Shown here piece after piece: positions 7,151-16,180 of a stretch of 43,145 nucleotides of DNA. How positions within the stretch are numbered: the first letter of the stretch is position 1; every line of letters begins with the position of its first letter. This stretch comes from Thiotrichales bacterium (GTDB taxonomy: Bacteria > Pseudomonadota > Gammaproteobacteria > GCF-002020875): positions 1 through 43,145 of the forward strand of contig JABHVM010000007.1 in the NCBI GenBank assembly GCA_018658305.1, in the 5' to 3' direction. Below the pieces are notes generated by a model. It worked only from the letters and a program-made list of their open reading frames with translations, had not been told where the DNA came from and did not search any database. The position numbers and the translations under genes were made by a program.

Positions 7151-8633
7151 CACTGTTCCCTTCAACTGCAAGCTAATAGATGGATCATCACTGAACGGAG
7201 TGCTCACCCATATAGACTCACAGCGGCGTAGAGTTCACTACTCACCACCAAGAGCTGCAGATACTAATACTTTACATATATCATTTAATAGAATAAGCCA
7301 TCTCTACTACTACCATTCTCACCGAGAGATGAAAAGATTTGAATTTAAAATTAATTTTCAAGATAACTCTCAGCTCCACTCTAACGCAGAACTCTACCGT
7401 CAAGATAGTGCTGGACACCACCTCTACAACATATCAAACGAAGATACAACTATTCAGACTCATCTCTTTATTCCCAAAGAGAGCGGACATCAACTATCTA
7501 TAGAGAGAGATAGCGTTGAGAACAGACATACTACCTCGTCGGCGAATATTGTAAAGATAGTAGAGCAGATGATATACAACGCAATTGATATGCGTGCATC
7601 AGACATCCATCTTCGCCCACTTGATTCAGCTCTAGAGGTACGCTACCGTATAGATGGCTCTATGTTGTTTACTACACAGATAGAGCATAACCTCTCTGCC
7701 GCCGTGGTTAGTAGAGTAAAGATTCTCGGAGATATGGATATTGCAGAACATCGTCTACCGCAAGATGGAGCTCATCATCTCTCATATAAGAAACGCCAAG
7801 TTGATTTAAGAATATCAACCATCCCAGTACACCAAGGTGAGAGTGTAGTTATCCGTATTCTTGATCCTAAAACAGGACTTCGCACCCTATCTGAAGTCGG
7901 GTTTAGACATCAAGATGAAAAATTATTTCGCCATCTACTTCATAGAAACAGCGGTCTTATTTTAGTTACTGGACCAACTGGATCTGGAAAATCAACCACG
8001 CTCTACGCTGCTATGCGTGCACTTAGAGATCGTGAAATAAACATAATTAGCATTGAAGATCCTGTGGAGTATAGACTTGACGGAGTCCGCCAAATTGAGA
8101 TCAATGAAGCTGCCAATAACACCTTTGCCAAAAACCTACGCCATGTTCTGCGTCATGATCCAGATGTAATATTGATTGGTGAAATTCGTGACCGAGAGAC
8201 TGCAGAGATTGCACTCCAGAGCGCATATACTGGTCATCTTGTTTTAAGCACACTGCACAGCGGCGATGCAACCAGCACTATACCAAGACTATTAGAGATG
8301 GGAATGGAGCCATATATGCTTAAAGATACTCTACTCGGTATACTCTCTCAACGCTTAGTACGAAAAACATGCAGTAGCTGCAGTGGAGAGCACGATAGAG
8401 TAGAGAGCTGCTCTCTCTGCAGTGGCTCTGGATTTTACGGAAGAACTCCAATCTACGAACTCCTAAAAATGGATTCAGATATACAGGATCTAATAAAAAA
8501 TGGAGTTACCGCAAAAACTATCCGTAAGGTTGCAATTGATGGAGGGATGATTCCAATTCAAGAACATGCTAAAACTTTACTAAAAAAACAGATCACCACC
8601 ACAGAAGAGATACCGCCTTATGCAAAAGTATAA
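7143..8633 (+). CDS. GspE/PilB-family type II secretion/type IV pilus ATPase
   Basis: A 496-residue hexameric traffic ATPase. Visible motifs are Walker A GPTGSGKST (about 277-285), the Asp box IISIEDPVEY (about 311-320), Walker B ILIGEIRD (about 343-350), the His box LSTLHSGD, and a zinc-binding CxxC pair (C400/C403 and C413/C416). Residues 1-120 do not look like the usual GspE/PilB N1 domain. They are short, beta-rich and start with a PilZ-like stretch (RRRVHYSPPRA), so this may be a variant with a different docking or regulatory module. It starts with GTG inside pilX, and nadC begins within its last 14 bases. Extension rather than retraction is inferred from the CxxC motif. Confidence 0.88.
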   Translation: MSNTVPFNCKLIDGSSLNGVLTHIDSQRRRVHYSPPRAADTNTLHISFNRISHLYYYHSHREMKRFEFKINFQDNSQLHSNAELYRQDSAGHHLYNISNEDTTIQTHLFIPKESGHQLSIERDSVENRHTTSSANIVKIVEQMIYNAIDMRASDIHLRPLDSALEVRYRIDGSMLFTTQIEHNLSAAVVSRVKILGDMDIAEHRLPQDGAHHLSYKKRQVDLRISTIPVHQGESVVIRILDPKTGLRTLSEVGFRHQDEKLFRHLLHRNSGLILVTGPTGSGKSTTLYAAMRALRDREINIISIEDPVEYRLDGVRQIEINEAANNTFAKNLRHVLRHDPDVILIGEIRDRETAEIALQSAYTGHLVLSTLHSGDATSTIPRLLEMGMEPYMLKDTLLGILSQRLVRKTCSSCSGEHDRVESCSLCSGSGFYGRTPIYELLKMDSDIQDLIKNGVTAKTIRKVAIDGGMIPIQEHAKTLLKKQITTTEEIPPYAKV

Positions 8634-9480
8634 AGATTCATTTACTCAGCAAGTCACCGAGAGCGTAATAGCGGCTCTTACAGAAGATATTGGGGATGGT
8701 GATATTACGGCAAATCTTATACCAGAGAATAAGCAAGCTAGCGCCATAATTATAACCAGAGAAGAGATGATACTCTGCGGTAGAGCATGGGTTGAAGAGA
8801 GCTTTCATCAATTAGACTCTAAAGTAAAATTTAACTGGCACCTTAAAGATGGAGATAGAGCTATAGCAGATCAAAAGCTCGTCACCATTACAGGATCAGT
8901 GCGTGCGCTTCTAACTGCAGAGCGTACCGCAATTAATTTTCTGCAAACTCTCTCGGCAACTGCAACCACTACAAATAGATATGCAGCTGAGATTGACAAA
9001 TACGAAACCAAAATATTGGATACTAGAAAAACTATTCCTGGGTTACGAATCGCACAAAAATATGCGGTCAGTTGTGGAGGAGGCACTAACCACCGCTTCG
9101 GGCTGTATGATGCATTCTTGATAAAAGAGAACCATATAGCTGCGGCTGGCTCTATTGCTGCTGCTGTTGCATCTGCACACAAACTATCTTCCAACAGAAC
9201 AACCAGTCAAGACGCTAAGGTTGAAGTTGAGGTTGAATCTATTGCAGAGCTCCAGCAAGCTATAGATGCTGGTAGCGACATAATTATGTTAGACAACTTC
9301 TCTCTTGAGATGATGAAACAGGCAGTAGAGATAAATAGTAACAGAGCTCAACTAGAGGTCTCTGGCAATGTAGAGTTCTCTCAACTTAAGGATATAGCTA
9401 AACAGGGTATTGATTTCATCTCAATTGGCGCATTAACTAAAAACATAAACGCTATTGACCTCTCAATGCGAATTATATAG
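8620..9480 (+). CDS. nadC: Nicotinate-nucleotide pyrophosphorylase (quinolinate PRTase)
   Basis: The 286-residue enzyme converts quinolinate and PRPP to nicotinate mononucleotide in de novo NAD synthesis. Recognisable elements are EDIGDGDIT near the N-terminus, TRKTIPGLR (about 138-146), the glycine-rich CGGGTNHRFGLYDAFLIKEN region with the quinolinate/PRPP-binding basic residues, VEVEVES, and the terminal SIGALTKN. Length is typical. The reading frame overlaps the preceding ATPase by 14 bases, so its translation is tied to a pilus gene. It ends 11 bases from the convergent nadA, the preceding enzyme of the pathway. Confidence 0.97.
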   Translation: MQKYKDSFTQQVTESVIAALTEDIGDGDITANLIPENKQASAIIITREEMILCGRAWVEESFHQLDSKVKFNWHLKDGDRAIADQKLVTITGSVRALLTAERTAINFLQTLSATATTTNRYAAEIDKYETKILDTRKTIPGLRIAQKYAVSCGGGTNHRFGLYDAFLIKENHIAAAGSIAAAVASAHKLSSNRTTSQDAKVEVEVESIAELQQAIDAGSDIIMLDNFSLEMMKQAVEINSNRAQLEVSGNVEFSQLKDIAKQGIDFISIGALTKNINAIDLSMRII

Positions 9481-9490
9481 TTACGATAAA

Positions 9491-10582
9491 TTAAGGAGAA
9501 ACCTCCAGCATCCGCTCTAATGCTAGACGCGCCTGTTTAGCGACACTCTCTTCTACTTTTATCTGATTTACTATATTGCCTGCCAATATATTTTCTAACA
9601 CCCAAAGTAGATGCGGTGGATCAATTCTAAACATAGTGGAACACATACATACTGTCGGTGACATAAAGTGAACAGATTTACCCTCACCTTTAAACTGCTC
9701 ATGCATACGATTCACTAAATTCAGCTCAGTCCCAACTAGCCAGCGACTGTCTGGATCCGCATCAGCGATGGTCTTAATAATATACTCTGTAGAACCAACA
9801 AAATCTGATTTTTGACAAACCTCATAAGATGACTCTGGATGGGAGATGATTTGTGCATCTGGATATTTCTCTTTAAACTGATCTATCTGTTCAGGGGTGA
9901 ACATTTGGTGCACTGAGCAGAACCCCTTCCAAAGAATCATCTTTGCATTTTTAATTTCAATCTCGCTCAATCCACCCATCGGTTTATCATAATCCCACAC
10001 TACCATCTCTTCTAGTGGTATACCCATAGTTACGCCACTATTTCTGCCAAGATGTTGATCAGGAAAGAAGAGCACTTTTTCTCGCTGACTGAATGACCAC
10101 TCCAACACATTGCGTGCATTAGTTGAGGTGCATACTACTCCACCATGACGACCGCAAAACCCTTTTAGATCTGCTGCTGAGTTAATATAGGTAACAGGAG
10201 TTACCATTTCATCTGGATTCAAAATTGACTCTAACTCACGCCAAGCCCGTTCAACTTTGGAAAGATCTGCCATATCAGCCATCGAACAGCCCGCACTCAT
10301 ATCTGGAATTATCGCACTCTGCTCTGGACGCGATAAAATATCTGCAACCTCGGCCATAAAGTGAACTCCGCAAAAAACAATAAACTCAGCTTCTGAGTTT
10401 GCTGCTTGACGAGAAAGTTTTAACGAGTCACCAGAATAGTCAGCGTGCTTAAAAACCTCTTCTCGCTGATAGTGGTGCCCTAAAATAATTAAGCGTTCGC
10501 CGAGCTCTGCTTTAGCGTCAATAATTCTCTGCTGACACTCCTCATTATCTTCTATAGAAAATGGATCTGATACTGCGCTCAT
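9491..10582 (-). CDS. nadA: Quinolinate synthase
   Basis: The 363-residue iron-sulfur enzyme condenses iminoaspartate with dihydroxyacetone phosphate to form quinolinate. The three cysteines that hold the [4Fe-4S] cluster fit CGVHFMAE, the VVCTSTNA segment and the SPTVCMCST segment. Other signatures are LGHHYQREEV near residue 34, the DMSAGCSMADM region and FFPDQHLGRN. It ends convergently with nadC and lies 18 bases downstream of aspS. An AGGAA ribosome-binding sequence precedes the ATG. nadB is not in the window. Confidence 0.97.
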   Translation of the reverse strand: MSAVSDPFSIEDNEECQQRIIDAKAELGERLIILGHHYQREEVFKHADYSGDSLKLSRQAANSEAEFIVFCGVHFMAEVADILSRPEQSAIIPDMSAGCSMADMADLSKVERAWRELESILNPDEMVTPVTYINSAADLKGFCGRHGGVVCTSTNARNVLEWSFSQREKVLFFPDQHLGRNSGVTMGIPLEEMVVWDYDKPMGGLSEIEIKNAKMILWKGFCSVHQMFTPEQIDQFKEKYPDAQIISHPESSYEVCQKSDFVGSTEYIIKTIADADPDSRWLVGTELNLVNRMHEQFKGEGKSVHFMSPTVCMCSTMFRIDPPHLLWVLENILAGNIVNQIKVEESVAKQARLALERMLEVSP

Positions 10583-10600
10583 ATTAATATTCCTAACTAT

Positions 10601-12382
10601 TTACTCTTCGCTCTTGTGCACTTTGCGTAGTTTTATATTAAGTTCTCGTAGTTGCTGGTCACTAACCTGATCTGGCGCTCCAGTTAGCAAACAGTTAGCT
10701 GACTGAGTTTTTGGAAATGCCATCACATCACGAATAGATGATGAGCCAGACATTAGCATCACTAAACGATCAAGCCCAAACGCCATTCCACCATGTGGAG
10801 GACAACCATACTTAAGTGCGTCTAGCAAGAAGCCGAACTTATCTTGCGCCTCTTTTTCATCAATTCCCAAAACTTGTAGAACTCTCTCTTGAATCTCTGG
10901 CTTGTGAATTCTAATTGAACCACCGCCAATCTCGCTTCCATTCAAAATCATATCATAAGCTCTAGAGTAAACTTTACCAGGATCACTCTCTAGCATCTCT
11001 AACTGATCACTATTAGGTGCGGTAAATGGATGGTGGATTGCATTCCAGCGATCACTCTTCTCATCCCAATCAAACATCGGAAAGTCAACAACCCAGAGAG
11101 GTTTCCACTCATCACTCATTAGACCACGGTCTTCACCAACTTTTACTCTTAACGCTCCAAGAGCCTCGTTTACAATTTTAGCTTTGTCTGCACCAAAGAA
11201 TATTAAGTCTCCACTCTTAGCGCCTGTGCGCTCTAAAATTCCACTGATGGTCTCATCTGGAAGGAACTTAACAATAGGTGATTGGAGTCCATCTCGACCA
11301 GCATCAACATCATTAACTTTAATATAGGCAAGTCCACGAGCGCCATAAATAGAGACGAACTTAGTATATTCATCAATAACCTTACGACTCATACTACTAC
11401 CATCTGGCACACAGAGAGCCGCTACTCGTCCATGAGGATCATTCGCTGGCCCTGAGAAGACTTTAAAATCAACCTCGCTCATCAAGTCAGCAACATCGAT
11501 CAACTCCAAACTAACTCTCAAGTCTGGGCGATCTGAACCATAACGCTGCATCGCCTCATCATAGCTGATCTGCGGAAACTTATCATCCAATTTAGTATCT
11601 AAGACTTCACTGAATAGAGTTCTTATCATCTCCTCCATCATCCCCACAATCTCATTCTCATCAATAAATGAGGTCTCTATGTCGAGCTGGGTGAATTCAG
11701 GCTGACGATCTGCACGAAGATCTTCATCACGGAAACAACGCACAATCTGATAGTATCGATCCATCCCTGAAACCATTAACAACTGTTTAAATAGTTGTGG
11801 AGATTGTGGCAGAGCAAAGAACTCTCCTGGATGAGTACGGCTTGGAACTAGATAGTCTCGCGCACCCTCTGGAGTTGCACGAGTTAGCATTGGAGTCTCA
11901 ATATCTAAAAACTCACTGTTATCAAGATAGCTGCGCAGCTGACGAGTAACTGCCGCACGCAGTTGAATACGCTTCTGCATAACGGGGCGACGCAGATCTA
12001 CATAGCGGTAGCGTAGACGAATATCCTCGCCCATACTATCGTCATCAATCATAAATGGTGGGGTTTCTGCGCTATTAAGAACCTCCACTTCAGACACTAA
12101 CACTTCTACTCTACCAGTAACCATATCTTCATTAATGGTCCCCTCTGGTCGTTCACGCACCACACCTTTAATAGCGAGCACATACTCTGAACGAACCTGT
12201 TCACCAACTGCAAATGGTGCTGCTCTATCTGGATCAAAGACAACCTGCGCCAGCCCTTTACGATCACGGAGATCAATAAAGATAACCCCTCCATGATCAC
12301 GACGGCGGTTAACCCATCCAGCAATCTCAATCTCTTCTCCTATCAGAGACTCATTCAACTCTCCACAGTAGTGGCTTCTCAT
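10601..12382 (-). CDS. aspS: Aspartyl-tRNA synthetase
   Basis: The 593-residue bacterial-type class II synthetase charges tRNA-Asp, and perhaps tRNA-Asn in bacteria without AsnS. It has an N-terminal OB-fold anticodon-binding domain (about 1-105, with [18 protein letters not shown]). The catalytic domain includes [19 protein letters not shown], the motif 2 region [15 protein letters not shown], a bacterial GAD insertion (about 280-420) and motif 3 (FGLDRLVML). A good AAGGAA ribosome-binding site precedes the ATG. It lies between fmdB and nadA on one strand, and fmdB-aspS is a common gammaproteobacterial pairing. Confidence 0.98.
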   Translation of the reverse strand: MRSHYCGELNESLIGEEIEIAGWVNRRRDHGGVIFIDLRDRKGLAQVVFDPDRAAPFAVGEQVRSEYVLAIKGVVRERPEGTINEDMVTGRVEVLVSEVEVLNSAETPPFMIDDDSMGEDIRLRYRYVDLRRPVMQKRIQLRAAVTRQLRSYLDNSEFLDIETPMLTRATPEGARDYLVPSRTHPGEFFALPQSPQLFKQLLMVSGMDRYYQIVRCFRDEDLRADRQPEFTQLDIETSFIDENEIVGMMEEMIRTLFSEVLDTKLDDKFPQISYDEAMQRYGSDRPDLRVSLELIDVADLMSEVDFKVFSGPANDPHGRVAALCVPDGSSMSRKVIDEYTKFVSIYGARGLAYIKVNDVDAGRDGLQSPIVKFLPDETISGILERTGAKSGDLIFFGADKAKIVNEALGALRVKVGEDRGLMSDEWKPLWVVDFPMFDWDEKSDRWNAIHHPFTAPNSDQLEMLESDPGKVYSRAYDMILNGSEIGGGSIRIHKPEIQERVLQVLGIDEKEAQDKFGFLLDALKYGCPPHGGMAFGLDRLVMLMSGSSSIRDVMAFPKTQSANCLLTGAPDQVSDQQLRELNIKLRKVHKSEE

Positions 12383-12424
12383 ATTCTTTTCCTTATTTTA
12401 TTCATCTTAATATCCACACTCTAT

Positions 12425-12691
12425 TTAATCTCCACAACCGCCACAACTACCTGTCGAACAAGTCGACTCTGACTTTGAGCTTGCACTCTCAGTCAAATTC
12501 TTTTTAGTTCCAGTTTTAAAGTCACTCTCATACCACCCTCCTCCAGAAAGTCTAAATCCTGCCGCTGAAACTTGCTTAGCTAGTGTAGCCTCACCACAAG
12601 CTGGACACTCCGTAAGAGGAGCATCACTCATCTTCTGTAACTTATCTAACCTGTGTCCACACTCACTGCAGGCATATTCATAAATTGGCAT
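12425..12691 (-). CDS. FmdB-family zinc-ribbon protein
   Basis: An 88-residue protein with an N-terminal zinc ribbon made by two CxxC pairs (about C8/C11 and C29/C32), starting MPIYEYACSECG. The tail is flexible, rich in Ser, Gly and Cys, and ends CGGCGD. Molecular function is unknown; the family has been linked to regulation of formamidase/amidase genes, which is weak evidence here. I start it at the ATG at 12691, because GAGG lies 8 bases upstream and MPIYEY is the conserved family start. Directly upstream of aspS. Confidence 0.9.
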   Translation of the reverse strand: MPIYEYACSECGHRLDKLQKMSDAPLTECPACGEATLAKQVSAAGFRLSGGGWYESDFKTGTKKNLTESASSKSESTCSTGSCGGCGD

Positions 12692-12703
12692 ATCTATAAC
12701 CTC

Positions 12704-12738
12704 AATTAACAATTAACAACCATCAATAGACAATTAGC
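12704..12738. repeat. Heptanucleotide tandem repeat, AATTAAC type
   Basis: Five successive 7-base units start with AA and end with C: AATTAAC (12704), AATTAAC (12711), AACCATC (12718), AATAGAC (12725) and AATTAGC (12732). Two are identical and the rest are degenerate. The period is exactly 7. A similar array lies on the other side of the next gene (14597-14624). The layout resembles short tandemly repeated repetitive sequences best known in cyanobacteria. It lies directly upstream of fmdB, between fmdB and the divergent ABC gene. Confidence 0.6.
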
Positions 12739-12780
12739 AATGTATACTACCCCCTTACTAATTACAGTCTATCTACTCTA

Positions 12781-12810
12781 TTATACAGAGTTTAATTATA
12801 CAGAATTTAA
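12781..12810 (+). repeat. 15-bp tandem duplication at the ABC gene start
   Basis: TTATACAGAGTTTAA (12781-12795) is followed directly by TTATACAGAATTTAA (12796-12810), 14 of 15 bases alike. The ATG follows two bases later at 12813. Each copy carries TATACA, a usable -10 hexamer; the second ends 10 bases before the ATG. No Shine-Dalgarno sequence is present. Confidence 0.65.
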
Positions 12811-12812
12811 TC

Positions 12813-14609
12813 ATGCATAACACCTTCACCTCTATGCCATCTACCACTCGTCAGGATTGGCGAACTATCCGCTCGCTACTTCCATACCTTTGGGATTACC
12901 GTTATCGTGCTGGACTTGCTATTAGCTCCTTAATTCTAGCAAAACTTGCGAATGTCTCTGTTCCATTAATATTAAAAGAGATTGTTGATACTCTTGATCA
13001 GAATCGTGAAATAGCCTTGGTGCTGCCATTATCCCTACTGGTAGGCTATGGTCTAATGCGTGCTGGTAGTGCGCTATTTAATGAGCTTCGCGATGCTATA
13101 TTTGCCAAAGTTCGTCACGGCATTGTGCGCGAGATCTCTATTAATTTTATGGAACATCTGCACAACCTATCACTGCGTTTTCACCTTGATCGGAAGACTG
13201 GCGGTATTACCAGAGATATGGAGCGAGGAACTCGTTCAATTAGCTCTCTCTTCAATATGTTGCTTTTCAATATTATTCCAACTCTTATTGAGGTGATATT
13301 AATTGCAGTTATTCTGCTTGCTAATTACAACCCTTGGTTTGCGATTGTTACTTTCGGTACAGTTGTTATCTATATCAGTGCTACCTTTATGGTCACTAAC
13401 TGGCGAATGAAGTTTAGGGTTGCAATGAATAAGAGAGATTCTGCCGCTAGTGTGCGTGCTGTAGATAGCTTGATAAACTATGAGACGGTCAAATATTTTG
13501 GTAATGAGCAGTATGAGCTAGATCAATACAACGAACAGATGTGCAGTTGGGAAGAGGCGGCGGTTAAAAGTCAAACCTCAATGTCTGCCCTAAATTTCAT
13601 TCAAGCATTTATTATAGCTATTGGTGTAACTATAACAATGGTTATGGCTGGAGAGGGAGTAGTGTCAGGTGAGATGAGTTTAGGAGATCTAGTATTGGTT
13701 AATACTTTTCTTCTTCAACTATTCATCCCTCTAGGTTTTTTAGGTATGGTCTATAGTCAGATTAAGCATGCTCTTTCAGATATTGATATGATGTTTCAAC
13801 TGCTAGATAAAAAACCAGAAATTGTAGATAGTGTCGATGCAACTGAACTAATCAATCCTAACGGAGATATTGAGTTTAAAAATATTAATTTCAGCTATAA
13901 CCCAGATCGCCAAATCCTTCGCAACATCAACTTTACAATTCCTCCAGGGAAAAAAGTTGCAGTAGTAGGTGAGAGTGGATCAGGTAAATCTACTTTAGCT
14001 CGATTGATCTTTCGCTTTTATGAGATTAATACAGGAACCATCTCTATTAATGGATACGATATTAAAAAAGTGACTCAACAGAGTCTGCGGGCAGCAATAG
14101 GTATTGTTCCTCAGGATAGTGTCCTCTTTAACCATACTATCCTCTACAATATTGAGTACGCTAAGCCAGGAGCATCTCAACAAGAGGTTGAGGAGGCTGC
14201 CAAAATGGCAAACATTCATAACTTTATTACATCTCTTCCACAAGGATATAACTCAACAGTCGGAGAACGAGGACTAAAATTATCGGGGGGCGAGAAGCAG
14301 CGCATCGCTATTGCACGAGCTATTCTAAAAAACCCACCAATTATGGTTTTTGATGAAGCAACTTCATCTCTTGACTCAGCGGCAGAACAGATCATCAATA
14401 AGTCACTGAAAAAAATCAGCACTCAACATACAACTTTAGTTATAGCTCACCGCCTCTCCACCATAGCTGATGCAGATGAAATCTTAGTAATGCACAAAGG
14501 CTCTATTGTGGAGCGCGGAAACCACTCACAACTGCTTGAACTTGGAGAGCGCTACAGCACGATGTGGCAATTGCAACAAGATAAGATCAATGATACAATT
14601 AACTATTAA
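12813..14609 (+). CDS. Atm1-type ABC transporter (fused permease and ATPase)
   Basis: A 598-residue half-transporter: a six-helix membrane domain (about 25-330), then an ATPase domain with Walker A GESGSGKST (about 386-394), signature LSGGEKQRIAIARA, Walker B IMVFDEATSSLD and an H-loop (VIAHRLSTI). The membrane-domain motif NYETVKYFGNE is characteristic of the ABCB7/Atm1/HMT1 branch. Members export glutathione-linked or metal-linked compounds and are tied to iron-sulfur cluster supply or heavy-metal tolerance. It would work as a homodimer in the inner membrane. There is no ribosome-binding sequence; a TATACA hexamer in a duplicated 15-mer sits 10 bases before the ATG. rfaH follows after 18 bases. 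Confidence 0.93.
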   Translation: MHNTFTSMPSTTRQDWRTIRSLLPYLWDYRYRAGLAISSLILAKLANVSVPLILKEIVDTLDQNREIALVLPLSLLVGYGLMRAGSALFNELRDAIFAKVRHGIVREISINFMEHLHNLSLRFHLDRKTGGITRDMERGTRSISSLFNMLLFNIIPTLIEVILIAVILLANYNPWFAIVTFGTVVIYISATFMVTNWRMKFRVAMNKRDSAASVRAVDSLINYETVKYFGNEQYELDQYNEQMCSWEEAAVKSQTSMSALNFIQAFIIAIGVTITMVMAGEGVVSGEMSLGDLVLVNTFLLQLFIPLGFLGMVYSQIKHALSDIDMMFQLLDKKPEIVDSVDATELINPNGDIEFKNINFSYNPDRQILRNINFTIPPGKKVAVVGESGSGKSTLARLIFRFYEINTGTISINGYDIKKVTQQSLRAAIGIVPQDSVLFNHTILYNIEYAKPGASQQEVEEAAKMANIHNFITSLPQGYNSTVGERGLKLSGGEKQRIAIARAILKNPPIMVFDEATSSLDSAAEQIINKSLKKISTQHTTLVIAHRLSTIADADEILVMHKGSIVERGNHSQLLELGERYSTMWQLQQDKINDTINY

Positions 14610-14624
14610 TAATTAACAATAGAG
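14597..14624. repeat. Heptanucleotide repeat between the ABC gene and rfaH
   Basis: Units of seven bases run AATTAAC (14597), TATTAAT (14604), AATTAAC (14611) and AATAGAG (14618). AATTAAC also occurs twice, and AATAGAC once, in the array at 12704-12738 on the other side of the gene. The array contains the stop codon of the ABC gene. Confidence 0.5.
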
Positions 14625-14627
14625 ACT

Positions 14628-15185
14628 ATGCATACTCAATCAGAACAAGAAAAAGCTCCACGCTGGTATCTACTTGCGAGTAAAGCTAAAGAGGAAGATC
14701 GCGCACTACTCAATCTTAAAGAGCAGGGCTACACTGCCTATCTGCCAATCGTCGAACGAGAACATCGGCGTAGAGGGAAACTGACAATGAGAGTAGAGCC
14801 GCTCTTTCCTCGCTACCTATTTATTCGACTGGATAAAAAGAGTGATGAGTGGGCACCAATTCGCTCTACATTTGGAGTCTCTGGGCTAGTCCGTTTTGGA
14901 TCAAAACATAGTGAAGACCATTCAGGCTACATCCCAATTCCTGATGCGGTGATTGAGCTTCTGCGTAGCCATGAAGATGAGAACGGCATACACCAATTAG
15001 AGAAGGCTAAATGGTTTAAAGAGGGAGATAAGGTGCGGGTCACTAGTGGTCCTTTCGCCGAACTTGAAGGAGTTTTTGTGGTGGATGACGGGAAGCACCG
15101 CTCAATGATTCTGCTCGATATGATGGGTAAGCAGCAACATATCACACTGGAAAGTAGTCAGCTTGCTGCCACAAAATACAACTAA
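14628..15185 (+). CDS. rfaH: RfaH-like transcription antiterminator (NusG paralogue)
   Basis: A 185-residue protein with a NusG N-terminal domain. It opens with RWYLLASKAKEEDRALLNL and continues with YLPIVEREHRRRGK and LFPRYLFIRLD. A KOW-type C-terminal segment follows (EGDKVRVTSGPFAELEGVF). These features match RfaH rather than housekeeping NusG, which lacks this basic linker. RfaH rides on RNA polymerase paused at ops elements and helps express long surface-polysaccharide and secretion operons. No ops element was found in this window, so its targets lie elsewhere. It follows the ABC exporter and precedes a dehydrogenase gene by 16 bases. Confidence 0.88.
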   Translation: MHTQSEQEKAPRWYLLASKAKEEDRALLNLKEQGYTAYLPIVEREHRRRGKLTMRVEPLFPRYLFIRLDKKSDEWAPIRSTFGVSGLVRFGSKHSEDHSGYIPIPDAVIELLRSHEDENGIHQLEKAKWFKEGDKVRVTSGPFAELEGVFVVDDGKHRSMILLDMMGKQQHITLESSQLAATKYN

Positions 15186-15201
15186 AAAATCACCATTATA
15201 A

Positions 15202-16053
15202 GTGAGAAAAAATAGACGGACAATTTTAATCACTGGATGCTCCAGCGGCATTGGGCTGCGCTGTGCAGAGATTATGCAACAGCGTGGATGGCGTGTCTTT
15301 GCGACCGCTAGAAAAAGAGATGATGTTGAGCAACTCATCACCCAAGGATTTGAATCAACTCAGCTAGATTTAGATAGTTCAAAAAGCATAAACTCTGCGC
15401 TCAACTTTATACTCGATAAAACTGGCGGCAGTTTAGACGCTCTCTTCAATAACGGTGCTTATGGACAGCCTGGTGCGGTTGAAGATCTCTCCAGAGAGAC
15501 TCTACGCAAGCAGTTTGAGACGAACCTTTTTGGCACCTGCGAACTTATAAATAGTGTAATTCCAATTATGCGCAGACAGGGGTATGGGCGCATAGTACAG
15601 AACAGCTCTGTACTCGGATTTGTCGCCATGCCATATCGTGGGGCATACAATGCGAGTAAGTTTGCACTAGAGGGGTTAACCGACACTCTACGCTTAGAGT
15701 TACGAGGAAGTGGAATTAATATATCTCTGATTCAACCTGGACCTATTGAGTCTCGTTTTAGAGCCAACGCCTACCTCGCCTTCAAAAATAATATAGATAT
15801 ACCTAATAGTGTGCATAGTGACAACTATGTAGCAATGGAGAAACGCCTAAACAAGCCTGGTCCAGCAGCTCCTTTCACTCTACCAGCAGATGCAGTTGCA
15901 AAGAAATTAATTCATGCTTTAGAGAGTAGAAATCCAAAACAGCGCTATCCCGTAACATTCCCTACCTATCTATTTACCGTTTTAAAACGGTTACTTCCTG
16001 ATAGCTGGCTAGATTCAATACTCCTAAAGGTGTCTGGAGATGGTAAGAACTAA
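15202..16053 (+). CDS. Short-chain dehydrogenase/reductase
   Basis: A 283-residue classical SDR. The NAD(P)-binding motif TGCSSGIG is near residue 11, the structural motif NNGAYG near 86, the catalytic Ser in QNSSVLG near 136, and Tyr/Lys in YNASK near 150. The arginine-rich start and the TARK segment after the second strand suggest NADP preference. The layout is like family members acting on steroids, retinoids or fatty acyl ketones (DHRS7/HSD17B-like), but the substrate cannot be told. It starts with GTG 16 bases after rfaH and probably shares its transcript. Confidence 0.88.
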   Translation: MRKNRRTILITGCSSGIGLRCAEIMQQRGWRVFATARKRDDVEQLITQGFESTQLDLDSSKSINSALNFILDKTGGSLDALFNNGAYGQPGAVEDLSRETLRKQFETNLFGTCELINSVIPIMRRQGYGRIVQNSSVLGFVAMPYRGAYNASKFALEGLTDTLRLELRGSGINISLIQPGPIESRFRANAYLAFKNNIDIPNSVHSDNYVAMEKRLNKPGPAAPFTLPADAVAKKLIHALESRNPKQRYPVTFPTYLFTVLKRLLPDSWLDSILLKVSGDGKN

Positions 16054-16077
16054 CAGGAGTATCTATAAAAAATAGTA

Positions 16078-16105
16078 TTGACAAATACCACCTCTCTCAT
16101 ATACT
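16078..16105 (+). promoter_or_regulatory. Sigma-70 promoter before the 149-aa gene
   Basis: TTGACA (16078-16083) and TATACT (16100-16105) are separated by 16 bp. This perfect -35 with a 5/6 -10 is one of the strongest housekeeping promoters in the window. It leaves a leader of about 70 bases, with GGGAG ahead of the ATG at 16181. Confidence 0.7.
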
Positions 16106-16180
16106 CTACTTATTTAGGTATAAAAAATTATATACAGAGTAATAACCGCTAAGATGTTATCCAATTAAGGGAGAGATGAG

